DNA of 64,000 nucleotides from Algoriphagus chordae. Its GTDB lineage: Bacteria > Bacteroidota > Bacteroidia > Cytophagales > Cyclobacteriaceae. Each line of letters starts with the position of its first letter. The first letter of the stretch is position 1. This document shows, one piece after another, positions 37,696 through 46,526 of the stretch. The translations under genes were made by a program, and so were the position numbers. Under the pieces are notes generated by a model, which was not told where the DNA came from, did no database searches, and saw nothing but the letters and a program-made list of their open reading frames with translations. The stretch lies in contig NZ_QKZT01000021.1 in assembly GCF_003254055.1 (NCBI RefSeq), positions 23,752 to 87,751 of the forward strand, given 5' to 3'.

Positions 37696-38631
37696 TTATT
37701 GGTCAGCCAGCATACTTGTGATCTTGTTGACTCTTCTCCTCAACTCTTCAACCTCCTCTTCAGAAAATGGATATACCGGAGGGGCAAACTCTGTCTGGCA
37801 AAGTCCCATAAACGAAAGTGCCGTTTTCACTCCTTTCATATAACTAGACTTATAGCCCCCAACCTGGTAGATGTTCTTACTGATCTCCATCACAGATCCC
37901 TGTAATTTCCGGATCTTTTCAAAGTCCCTATTCTCCGCAGCTTCATACAAGCTCACATATAGTTTCGGAAATAAATTCGCCCCACCACATACACCACCAT
38001 GACTTCCCATAAGCACTGTTTCAGCCATCATTTCTTCTGGCCCAACCATCAGGACAAAATCCTCTTGATTTCTAAATTCATGGCATAAGGCTTGGAAATA
38101 AACTCCATGTGCCGAGCTATCTTTAAAACCTATAATACGCTCATGTGAAGCAAGTTTCACTACTGTATCGACTTCAATGGTAAGCTTGGTATGAGAAGGC
38201 ATATTGTAGAGAAACATGGGCAGTGATATCGCATCAGCTAATTGTTTGAAGTAGGAATACATTTCCTCCTGGTCAATGTTCACATAGAAGGGCGGAGCTG
38301 CGACCACAGCATAAGCTCCTTCACTTGCCGCGTAGTCTGCCAAAGCGATACTTTCAGTCAAAGACACATCAGTAATCCCGACCAATACAGGCAGTCTTCC
38401 AGCTACCTGTTCACAGGTCAGTTTGATCAACTCTCTACGAACAGAATAACTCAAGCCAGAAAATTCTCCAGTAGTCCCCAAAATAAAAATACCATGGACC
38501 CCACCTTCAATTAGATGCTCAATCAACTTCTTTACACTCTCCTTATCCAAGGATCCGTCCGAATTGAGCGGAGTAATCATAGGTGGCACAATACCTCTTA
38601 GCGGCACTTGAATAGCTTTAACTACAGACAT
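37696..38631 (-). CDS. Dihydrodipicolinate synthase/N-acetylneuraminate lyase family aldolase
   Basis: 311 aa TIM-barrel class I aldolase. GTTGEFSGLS (about 52-61) binds the alpha-keto acid carboxylate, Tyr in FLYNMPSH is the proton shuttle and Lys in IIGFKDSS forms the Schiff base. It probably cleaves a sugar-derived 2-keto acid (sialic acid or a 2-keto-3-deoxy acid) rather than making lysine, because it lies in a catabolic-type operon with a symporter. It starts four bases after the DUF3748 gene stop. Confidence 0.86.
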   Translation of the reverse strand: MSVVKAIQVPLRGIVPPMITPLNSDGSLDKESVKKLIEHLIEGGVHGIFILGTTGEFSGLSYSVRRELIKLTCEQVAGRLPVLVGITDVSLTESIALADYAASEGAYAVVAAPPFYVNIDQEEMYSYFKQLADAISLPMFLYNMPSHTKLTIEVDTVVKLASHERIIGFKDSSAHGVYFQALCHEFRNQEDFVLMVGPEEMMAETVLMGSHGGVCGGANLFPKLYVSLYEAAENRDFEKIRKLQGSVMEISKNIYQVGGYKSSYMKGVKTALSFMGLCQTEFAPPVYPFSEEEVEELRRRVNKITSMLADQ

Positions 38632-38635
38632 AATA

Positions 38636-40099
38636 TTAATTTAACAGGTTATTAAGGGTTAGGACAAAAATCTGGTAAAAGGCTTCTCCATCGAGACTTA
38701 CCTTTCTATTGTAAGCAATCGTATAACCGGAATTTGACCAGTTGATATTACTTAGACTAGTACTTGAATTTGAAGGTGCAGGTAATACAAGCCTAGTTTC
38801 CCCATCTAATACTGAGGTCACATAGATAGCTTCTTTGGAGCCATAGACTAAGTATTTCCCATCTGCACTTAGATCGAAGGTAATATCCGCAGAGAAACTG
38901 TTTTGAGTGATCGCTCTGATCTCCCCACCATTTGGGGATACAGCATAGATCTGAACTATTCCCTCCTGATCTTTTTGGTAGAAATAAAGTGATGCCCCAT
39001 CCGGAGAAGATCTCATCCATTGTCGGGGACCCTGCACTCCTGGGAATTTGTTTGCAGTGGTGAATGTCAATCTCCGCTGAACAACTCCCTCTGGGATAGC
39101 CGGAAGCTTACTTCGATCTCCAGAAGTGACCGAATTCATAAGACTGGGTAAATCATCTGGGACATCAGAGATGAAGACCTCTGTTACTTTCTCGCCTGAA
39201 TCAGAAATCACATCAGCCAAATATGCCAAGGCTACTTTTTGCCTAGTTCCATCAGTCTTTAAATAACCATTGTTTCCCACCCATCCTTCTTCATAGGCTT
39301 TGCTAATCTGATCCGAACCAGGCTCTGGCATCGCGGTTACTTCGGCCAGTAAAATGGCGAAGCTATTTCCATCAAAGTTCTCCTCATCATTTTTCCCATC
39401 GATCAAAACCTGCTCTCCTTTCAGAAAAGCTCCAACTGTTCTAAGGTCATGGACTGCAGGATTTACCTGGGATTCTATAGCTAGAATTTCATCATTATAA
39501 GTAAAGCTAATACACTGGCCATCTGCACTGTATGAGTACGCATGTGAACCTCCACGCAAAGCACCTTTGGTGAAAGGCGGAGACACATCTCTTGCTTCCA
39601 TAGGTTCTTCTGTATTGGCATTATCCAAATCAAGCTGCATCGCAAATCTGCGCGTAAAGCCATAAGGATTCTCCTTGGAAGCATTCATCAAAGCATGAAT
39701 AAATACTACCTCATTCTTTAAAGGGTGAAAACTAACCGCTCCCACACCTGGTCCAAAAACAGTTTGATTTCCCAGATTATAAATGGTTTTAATCTCTTTG
39801 GTTTTTACATCGACCAACTGAACAGAAGCATTCTCTCCGATTTTCGTTTCATCATTTCTATTATCAAAAACCAGTGATTTATCATCCGGAGAAAATGCCT
39901 GTCGCTGATTCAAAAAGTGACCTTTTGCATCAGAGGTAAGCTGAATTTCCTGAAGCTTATTCATATCAGTCATATTTGAATCATTACTCATACTTGAATT
40001 ATGTGGCTTGCATTGGACTGAGGTAAAAAGCAGCGCAATTAAAATTGGAAAGCTGAAAACTCGGAATAGGGATAGTTGATTTTTCTGACAGGAAATCAT
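38636..40099 (-). CDS. DUF3748 (YidR-like) beta-propeller lipoprotein
   Basis: 487 aa with a signal and lipobox-like Cys (FTSVQCKPH, Cys30). The chain has WD40/TolB-like propeller repeats: QAFSPDDKSLVFDNRND, AYSYSADGQCISFTYND, RSSPDGASLYFYQKD and FDLSADGKYLVYGS. It fits the DUF3748 family, whose reference member is E. coli YidR, of unknown function. Its start overlaps the stop of the VCBS-repeat gene (ATGA), so the pair is translationally coupled. It may bind a ligand or a partner at the outer membrane. Confidence 0.75.
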   Translation of the reverse strand: MISCQKNQLSLFRVFSFPILIALLFTSVQCKPHNSSMSNDSNMTDMNKLQEIQLTSDAKGHFLNQRQAFSPDDKSLVFDNRNDETKIGENASVQLVDVKTKEIKTIYNLGNQTVFGPGVGAVSFHPLKNEVVFIHALMNASKENPYGFTRRFAMQLDLDNANTEEPMEARDVSPPFTKGALRGGSHAYSYSADGQCISFTYNDEILAIESQVNPAVHDLRTVGAFLKGEQVLIDGKNDEENFDGNSFAILLAEVTAMPEPGSDQISKAYEEGWVGNNGYLKTDGTRQKVALAYLADVISDSGEKVTEVFISDVPDDLPSLMNSVTSGDRSKLPAIPEGVVQRRLTFTTANKFPGVQGPRQWMRSSPDGASLYFYQKDQEGIVQIYAVSPNGGEIRAITQNSFSADITFDLSADGKYLVYGSKEAIYVTSVLDGETRLVLPAPSNSSTSLSNINWSNSGYTIAYNRKVSLDGEAFYQIFVLTLNNLLN

Positions 40100-42063
40100 C
40101 GTTGAAAATAATAAAAATGACCGTCCTCAGCACCTACAAAAACCTCCCATATTCCATCCTTATTCCAATCGACAAAAGTAGGACTGGTCGTATGTCCAGC
40201 CAGCACTTTCTCTGATAGCGGACCTTTGCGAGAGAAGATAACCTTATCGCCTTCTTGAGAGATATTCTCAAATAGCGTGACGTTCACACTATTCACTAGT
40301 AAATCCATATCACCATCATTATCCCAGTCTACCAAAGAGATTTTTCGCCTCCCTGATCCACCAGCTTCGGCATTGTTTAGGCGTAATGGTCCAGCCTCTT
40401 CATTTTCAGCCTTATCTCTATTCGTGTAAACTGATGCTTTATCCCCATAAAATATCCGCTGACCTGGAAGTATCGCCTGCTGACCATTTTCTCTTACGCC
40501 TTTGAAAAAGGATAGGTATCCTTCATAGTCCAGCATCACCAAATCCATTATCCCATCCTTGTCCCAGTCTATGGCAAAAGGAGTTGTTCTCCATTGAGTG
40601 ACCAATTCATCTTGTGCGGATTTCCACCAGTTCCAGGCAGGGGAAGTTGCCAGTTCGTTGCCACGCTTGACTTCAATAGGCTTGGGAGCTTCTAAGCCCG
40701 AACCTGTATTTTTTATCCACTCTATCCTTCCCCAGATTGAATTAAAAATGATATCCTTGTTCCCATCTCCATCCCAATCCGCGACAGAAAGTGTGGTGTA
40801 ACCCCATTTGGCTTCAGCTGGTCCTTGTATCGAGCCATTTTCACCTGCTTGAATTCGAATCTCTTTACCATCTACAGCTAGTAATTTTGGTTCTTTCCAG
40901 CTAGGTTTTTCCCCAGCGCCAATATTTTCTATAAAAGCAAAGTATCCTGCTGAGTTTCCCGTAATAATATCTTCATCGCCGTCATTGTCCCAGTCCACAC
41001 TAACTGGCGTTGCCAAAGCTCCAAACTTTAGGTTATCTGATTGCTGGCGGAAATACTTAGGGGTTTCAAACTGTGGGATATTATCCTTTAAACTTCCTGT
41101 GTTTCTGATAAGCGCCACTCTTCCATCCTCGTCTCCTACCACCAAGTCCACATGACCATCTTTATCCCAATCCACTGCAACCGGAATAATCATTTCTAAA
41201 TCCATTTTGATCAGGCCAGCATCATTTTTTAGAAAAACCCCTGCTGCATATTTAGGACTTTGTCTAGTCCCAATATTTTCGAAATAAGTCATACGATCCA
41301 AAAACTCTCCGCAGATCAGATCCAAATCCCCGTCTCCATCAAAATCCGCAAAATTGGGAGATGGAGCTCCATAGACATCAAGCATTTTACCACCAGCTTC
41401 TATCCTACCCATATTCACATATTTCCCATTCTGATTTTCTAGCAAGAACACAAAGCCATGCAGAGGGCCATTCGTCCATACACCTTTATTGTTGAAGGCA
41501 TTGTCCCAGCCATAATCAGCCCAATCATCTATTCCAACAACCAGATCCAAGTCCCCGTCTCCTTCGTAATCAACCATTTTCCATTGATTGAAACGAACCT
41601 TCTCAAAGCCTTTCTTTAGCTCTTCTGCATCAAAAAGCAGCTTCTCTTCGCTAGCTAGCTTGGTTTTGAAATCCATGAGCTCGACTCCCGGAATATTAAC
41701 TTTCACCCCCTCATCGATGTGTGAAATCTGGACATTTTTGATGGCATCCCCTAGTCGAACAGGAGCGGCAAAATCTGGAAAATCATCCCCTGAAGTATTC
41801 TCAAAAAAGTAAAGTCCATTGAAAGGCTTATCTGGACAGGAGACTAACATATCCATATCTCCATCCCCATCGTAATCCATCGGTAGCGGCCAAGCCCAAA
41901 GCCCAACTCCCAGAAATGAACTGGTATTTGGGTTGTTGTATTTTACGATTTCAAAGTCATGAGCTGCCTGCTGCGCATAGCTCAGATTCATGAGTAAAAA
42001 TGCACAAATACTCATTGTGACTGATTTTCTCAATAAGCTATTTAACTGCGTAATAGACTGCAT
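40096..42063 (-). CDS. FG-GAP/VCBS-repeat secreted protein
   Basis: 655 aa with a signal peptide ending near LSYAQQA (about 31). Roughly eight propeller blades carry calcium-binding D-x-D-x-D-G loops, for example MDYDGDGDMDMLVSC, VDYEGDGDLDLVVG, ADFDGDGDLDLICG, VDWDKDGHVDLVVG, VDWDNDGDEDIITG and ADWDGDGNKDIIF. Such integrin-like propellers bind glycans or proteins and are common in polysaccharide loci. It is the first gene of a four-gene operon, divergent from an AraC regulator gene 331 bp away. Confidence 0.87.
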   Translation of the reverse strand: MQSITQLNSLLRKSVTMSICAFLLMNLSYAQQAAHDFEIVKYNNPNTSSFLGVGLWAWPLPMDYDGDGDMDMLVSCPDKPFNGLYFFENTSGDDFPDFAAPVRLGDAIKNVQISHIDEGVKVNIPGVELMDFKTKLASEEKLLFDAEELKKGFEKVRFNQWKMVDYEGDGDLDLVVGIDDWADYGWDNAFNNKGVWTNGPLHGFVFLLENQNGKYVNMGRIEAGGKMLDVYGAPSPNFADFDGDGDLDLICGEFLDRMTYFENIGTRQSPKYAAGVFLKNDAGLIKMDLEMIIPVAVDWDKDGHVDLVVGDEDGRVALIRNTGSLKDNIPQFETPKYFRQQSDNLKFGALATPVSVDWDNDGDEDIITGNSAGYFAFIENIGAGEKPSWKEPKLLAVDGKEIRIQAGENGSIQGPAEAKWGYTTLSVADWDGDGNKDIIFNSIWGRIEWIKNTGSGLEAPKPIEVKRGNELATSPAWNWWKSAQDELVTQWRTTPFAIDWDKDGIMDLVMLDYEGYLSFFKGVRENGQQAILPGQRIFYGDKASVYTNRDKAENEEAGPLRLNNAEAGGSGRRKISLVDWDNDGDMDLLVNSVNVTLFENISQEGDKVIFSRKGPLSEKVLAGHTTSPTFVDWNKDGIWEVFVGAEDGHFYYFQR

Positions 42064-42393
42064 GCTTGGCTTGGTTTATGTTTCCTGATTTCTAATTCCA
42101 ACCTAGTCTTTCAAATCGATAATTGCCATACAAAATCGATTGATTCGAAAATGAATGAAAATCTACCTGAGAGTCATTGATAGGACTAGATTTGACCTCC
42201 CTAAATATCACATGAATTTCGATGCTAAGTCTATTGATTATTAGTAAGATATTCCATTATTTTACCATATATGATTATAATCTTAGGGAAATACCAGCAA
42301 AATCATCTTATAGCTTAGTATATTTAATCTCTAGATTTCTTTGGATTGAAATCACAAAACAGAATCAATTACCCAATTCTACAAGAGAACCGA
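42064..42393. other. Divergent control region between VCBS operon and AraC gene
   Basis: 330 bp, AT-rich, with no gene. Repeated AATCGAT/TCGATT words (42113-42145) and a long A/T stretch around 42230-42300 could hold regulator sites and both promoters. I see no clean -7/-33 pair. Confidence 0.4.
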
Positions 42394-43263
42394 ATGAAAG
42401 CCCATTTCCATAAAGTATCAATAGAACCAGCAAAATCCTTTAACATCCGCTTTGATCCTAAACCACTGTTAGGCAACCTTTGGCATTATCATCCTGAGTT
42501 GGAACTGCATTACATCATCAAGGGAGAAGGCACCCAATATATTGGCGATAGTGTGAGTAATTTCTCGGATGGACAGATGGTTTTTTTAGGCCAAAATCTC
42601 CCGCATGCTTGGCGCTGCAAGGAGGAATATTTTGAGCCTGATAGTCCAAAGCAGACTGCTACTTATGTCCTACAATTTCACCCAGATTGCTTTGGCTCAG
42701 AATTCTTAAAACTACCCGAAGCACAGGCTATTCCAGCTTTATTCGAAAAGGCAAAACAAGGTCTAATAATCTCAGGTGAGACTAAGAAAAAGCTTGCTAA
42801 CCTGTTGATGGAATTAGAACAAGCGACCAGCATGAAAAGAATTATTCTTTTGCTTGAGGTTATAAATACCCTTTCCGAAACTGATGATTATAAGACTATT
42901 TCGCCAGGTTATGCCTATAGTCATTTGTCAAATTTGTCAGAAATGCATCGACTGGAAAAAATTTATTCTTTTGTTCTCGCCAATTATGGAGAAGAAATCA
43001 ATCTCTCAGAAATAGCCGCTCTAGCCAATCTCAGCACCTCTGCCTTTTGCCGCTATTTCAAAACCATGACCAACAAAACCTTTTTTGAATTTGTCATAGA
43101 AATACGCATTTCCAATGCCTGCAGAGCATTGATTGAAAATAGGCGATCAACCCAGATGATTTGTTACGAATGCGGTTTCAATACATTATCTAACTTCTAC
43201 AGGCATTTCAATAAAGTCACAGGAATGACTCCCTATAACTATAAAAAACAATACCTTTCTTAA
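42394..43263 (+). CDS. AraC family transcriptional regulator
   Basis: 289 aa from the ATG at MKAHFHKVSIEPAKSF; a TTG 16 codons earlier is less likely. The N-terminal cupin has LWHYHPELELHYIIKGEGTQ and GQNLPHAW. The C terminus has HTH 1 (INLSEIAALANLSTSAFCRYFK) and HTH 2 (TQMICYECGFNTLSNFYRHFNK), with MTPYNYKKQ at the end. It probably senses a sugar and controls the divergent VCBS/DUF3748/aldolase/symporter operon. Confidence 0.9.
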   Translation: MKAHFHKVSIEPAKSFNIRFDPKPLLGNLWHYHPELELHYIIKGEGTQYIGDSVSNFSDGQMVFLGQNLPHAWRCKEEYFEPDSPKQTATYVLQFHPDCFGSEFLKLPEAQAIPALFEKAKQGLIISGETKKKLANLLMELEQATSMKRIILLLEVINTLSETDDYKTISPGYAYSHLSNLSEMHRLEKIYSFVLANYGEEINLSEIAALANLSTSAFCRYFKTMTNKTFFEFVIEIRISNACRALIENRRSTQMICYECGFNTLSNFYRHFNKVTGMTPYNYKKQYLS

Positions 43264-43407
43264 TCTGGGTATCACATAGAAACAGTGATTTCTTGTCAAT
43301 TCTTAATTGCAGGAATACATGCAGTTTGTATCAAAGGCGCTTCACTCCTACAACTCTAAGACTTCATCTCTCGTATTCCTGTTTTTCACCAATCAAAAGA
43401 AAATACC

Positions 43408-44412
43408 ATGAAAGCTATCGGATATAATCAAGCTGGTCCAATTAACGCTCCCGAATCACTAATCGAATTTGAAACTGAAACGCCTACACTAAGAGCTCAT
43501 GACCTATTGGTGGAAGTTCGCGGGATATCTGTCAACCCGGTAGATGTGAAAGTTAGAGCAAGTTCAGCCCCAGTTAATGGTACCAAGATCATAGGTTACG
43601 ATGCTGCAGGGATTGTCAAAAAAGTAGGTACTAGCGTATCTAAGTTTAAGGTTGGCGACGAGGTTTTCTATTCAGGAGACATTACACGTGCAGGAACCAA
43701 TTCTGAATTTCACGCTGTGGATGAACGCATTGTTGGTAAAAAGCCAAAGTCCCTTGATTTTGCTGAGGCGGCAGGTTTCCCACTAACCTCAATCACTGCA
43801 TGGGAATTGCTATTTGATTCCCTTGGCATAAAGGAAGGAGGCGGAGAAGGCCAAAGCATCCTGATAATTGGTGGAGCTGGAGGAGTAGGTTCCATACTTA
43901 TTCAGTTGGCAAAAAAACTTACCAAACTAACCGTAATCGCAACTGCTTCTCGTGAAGATACAGTTAGCTGGACTCAAAAAATGGGAGCCGATCATATCAT
44001 CAATCATAGAGAATCCTTAGTAGATCAATTGAAAGAACTAGGGCTAGAACCTACTTATGTCGCTTCACTTACGGGCACTGATGGACATTTCGACTCAATC
44101 ATTGAACTCATAAAGCCACGCGGGAAAGTAGCATTTATCGATGATCCCAAATCACTGGATATACTCGCAGGAAAGAGAAAAGCACTGAGTTTCAGTTGGG
44201 AGTTTATGTTTACCCGCTCCATGTTTGAAACTGATGATATTGCTCAGCAGCATGAATTACTAAATAGAGTTTCTGAGATGATAGATGCAGGGATTTTGAT
44301 CTCCACTGTGACAAATAATCTTGGGAAGCTAAATGTAGAGAATCTAAAAAAAGCACACATCATGCAGGAAAGCGGCAGAGCAATTGGTAAAAATGTTCTA
44401 GCTACTTTTTAA
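43408..44412 (+). CDS. Zinc-type MDR oxidoreductase (quinone reductase-like)
   Basis: 334 aa. It has the medium-chain dehydrogenase fold: a GroES-like N half (NPVDVKVRAS, GYDAAGIV, GDEVFYSG) and a Rossmann half with IIGGAGGVGSILIQLAKKL (NADPH site, about 150-170). No structural zinc cysteines are visible, as in the quinone oxidoreductase branch. It is cytoplasmic and probably reduces enones or quinones. It stands alone, followed by a strong terminator. Confidence 0.88.
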   Translation: MKAIGYNQAGPINAPESLIEFETETPTLRAHDLLVEVRGISVNPVDVKVRASSAPVNGTKIIGYDAAGIVKKVGTSVSKFKVGDEVFYSGDITRAGTNSEFHAVDERIVGKKPKSLDFAEAAGFPLTSITAWELLFDSLGIKEGGGEGQSILIIGGAGGVGSILIQLAKKLTKLTVIATASREDTVSWTQKMGADHIINHRESLVDQLKELGLEPTYVASLTGTDGHFDSIIELIKPRGKVAFIDDPKSLDILAGKRKALSFSWEFMFTRSMFETDDIAQQHELLNRVSEMIDAGILISTVTNNLGKLNVENLKKAHIMQESGRAIGKNVLATF

Positions 44413-44446
44413 TCCTCATTCCAAAAAATTTCTAAATCAATTCAAG

Positions 44447-44477
44447 AGCCAGCAATTTGAGGATTGTTGGCTTTTTT
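44447..44477 (+). terminator. Intrinsic terminator after MDR oxidoreductase
   Basis: AGCCAGCAAT pairs with ATTGTTGGCT (one G-U) around TTGAGG, then six T. Confidence 0.9.
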
Positions 44478-44530
44478 ATGCATTTTTAATCCTTTGTTTA
44501 GCCATAGCACACCTATTAATAAAATTCCAC

Positions 44531-44887
44531 ATGCTTGAAATTGAGCGTTTAGACCATGTTCTGATCACGATTCCTCCAAATACTTCTGCGGAAGCTGTAG
44601 AATTTTACTGCAAAAAATTACAACTCAACGAGATCCCGGGCAGACATCCCAATGGAGCAATATGGATCGAACTGGGCAATATAGAACTGCACATACGGGA
44701 GGAAGAAGGTCATCAAAGCAAGTCCGCTAGGCATCCAGCTTTTGTAGTAAAAAACTTAGAAGCAGCTAAGTCATTTTTGCTAAAAGAAGAAATCGAAATC
44801 AGTTACTCTTCGATCATTGAGGGCCGAGATCGATGTTTTTTTAGGGATCCTTGGGGAAATAGATTTGAGCTGATTGAATATGTTTAA
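44531..44887 (+). CDS. VOC (glyoxalase/bleomycin-resistance) family protein
   Basis: 118 aa, a single VOC domain made of two beta-alpha-beta-beta-beta units. LDHVLITIPPN opens the first and ARHPAFVVKNLEAAKSFL the second. FFRDPWGNRFELIEYV is the family's usual C-terminal metal-site strand (Glu of FELIE); His9 in LDHV is another ligand. It could be a glyoxalase, dioxygenase or resistance protein; the substrate is not evident. It converges on a membrane protein gene. Confidence 0.82.
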   Translation: MLEIERLDHVLITIPPNTSAEAVEFYCKKLQLNEIPGRHPNGAIWIELGNIELHIREEEGHQSKSARHPAFVVKNLEAAKSFLLKEEIEISYSSIIEGRDRCFFRDPWGNRFELIEYV

Positions 44888-44933
44888 GGAAATAAATCTT
44901 CCTCTACTAACAGTACATGGTTAGCCTACTATG

Positions 44934-46196
44934 TCAATGCAATAATCCTTTGGGTTGTTTTACAGCAAAAGAAGCTAACACTAAAAGGATTCCTAAAGGA
45001 AGAAAAAGGGTGAACCCAAGGAGAATTTCGTAATACTTAGGAATGGAATCGAAGGAATTCCATAGCAAAAGTCCCTGTGAAAACAGGGTCAGCTCTGTCA
45101 GAATAAAAGCGATGATTAGCATCAGCAAACCCACTTTTGACAGCATATTCTGAGGAATGAGTCCTCTGCGAAGGCAAATACCCACACTTGTCATGGTAAA
45201 AAAACCGAGCATTATCAGGTGAATAAAACCTACAAAGAATTGACGGATGTCTGATGAAGCATGTAGAAATGCAGGCAGTAGTAAGGTTAATTGAACAACA
45301 ATCTTTGCAAAAAGTGAAATCAGGCCTAAAACAATTAACCAGTAACCCAGATCACTTTTGTCCTGAGTCGGATCTTTTAGAGCTTTCACCATAGGTATCA
45401 GCAATCTCCCAAAAACAACAGCCTGTATAAGCACCCCCAGTGAATTGAGATAAGCGAGTATCTCGAAAGGATAACTCCAATATGCGGGCAAACCATAAGT
45501 GAGCACCAAGGAAATCTGCAAGCCAAAGAATTCCAATCTACTGATTTTTAGAATCTTGCCCTGAAGTTCAAAAAATAAAACTAGGATGGACAACACAGCA
45601 AAGACGAACCAGCCATTGAATTGTAAATGGAGAAAAAATTCTATGCTGGCCAAATATAAAGGATGAAGCTTACCGAGGTTGACGATCACTAGGGGCAAAA
45701 ACCAGACGCCAATAGTGGAAATAAACATCCAATAAATCGCCCATCTTCCAAGTAGCGTAGCCGTTTGATTCCTTAATTTTTTCAGGTCACTGAGCAACAA
45801 AAAACCAAGATAATAGGCAATCAGTAAATGTGCGGTAAGTAAGGAAATGCTCAAAATCGTATAGCCCTTGAGTACAAAGGAAACAGTCATCAGGCTACAA
45901 ACCAAGATATTAGCAAGCACCAAGCCCCAGTAAAGCTTCGGCTTCTGAATATAGCCTTTGAGAAAATGGATAAAAAGAGCGCAAATAATGGTAAACCCCC
46001 AGCCAAGCATTGCAAGGTGAGAATGCGCGTGCAGCACATTGGTATATTCGAAATAAGGAAGTTCCACCACCCAAAACAAGCGCATACTTGTTCCCAGTAA
46101 GGCAGCAATCAAAAAGAGTACAAGTCCCCATACCACAAAGCTTTGCACCTGCTTTGGATTAGTCACAACAGCTTTGGGATTGTTTTGGGTGCTCAT
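44934..46196 (-). CDS. Polytopic membrane protein with conserved-looking histidines
   Basis: 420 aa with about 12 hydrophobic helices. Histidines sit inside helices in HAHSHLAMLGWGF (about 55-65), FFLHLQFNGWF (about 187-197) and GFIHLIMLGFF (about 322-332). This pattern is reminiscent of heme-copper oxidase subunit I or NnrS-type heme/copper proteins, but I cannot match the oxidase signatures, so the family is left open. It lies alone, divergent from the amino-acid symporter gene. It could be a heme-binding or stress protein of the inner membrane. Confidence 0.65.
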   Translation of the reverse strand: MSTQNNPKAVVTNPKQVQSFVVWGLVLFLIAALLGTSMRLFWVVELPYFEYTNVLHAHSHLAMLGWGFTIICALFIHFLKGYIQKPKLYWGLVLANILVCSLMTVSFVLKGYTILSISLLTAHLLIAYYLGFLLLSDLKKLRNQTATLLGRWAIYWMFISTIGVWFLPLVIVNLGKLHPLYLASIEFFLHLQFNGWFVFAVLSILVLFFELQGKILKISRLEFFGLQISLVLTYGLPAYWSYPFEILAYLNSLGVLIQAVVFGRLLIPMVKALKDPTQDKSDLGYWLIVLGLISLFAKIVVQLTLLLPAFLHASSDIRQFFVGFIHLIMLGFFTMTSVGICLRRGLIPQNMLSKVGLLMLIIAFILTELTLFSQGLLLWNSFDSIPKYYEILLGFTLFLPLGILLVLASFAVKQPKGLLH

Positions 46197-46526
46197 CGAT
46201 GGGATTTTTTCTTTTCACAGGCAGAACTAACTTGATCTTGCAAAGATGTCGATTTGATAATCTAAATATAAAATAAGCTTATTCTAATATTTCCTAATAT
46301 TCTTAGGCTATCGATCAAGAAATACGTCCGATTAAAACTAATCTTCTGCTTTAATCGCTGATTTTTTCCTTTCTTCGGGTTCTTATTACACCCAAATCCA
46401 ACTTAATTACAGGAATTTTAAGTTTTAAAATTGAAATATGAAATCAAGCGTAAGGTAAAAGATGCTCAAAAGCTGAGTGCCTGATTCGCGAGATTCCATG
46501 TGACTTTCAAAATCAAATTAATACAT
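46197..46526. other. Divergent intergenic region
   Basis: 330 bp without a gene. It contains CTAATATT twice (about 46282-46302) and AT-rich tracts. Promoters for the membrane protein (-) and the AGCS symporter (+) must lie here, but I find no clear consensus; CAAAGATG near 46240 is a weak reverse -7 candidate. Confidence 0.4.
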
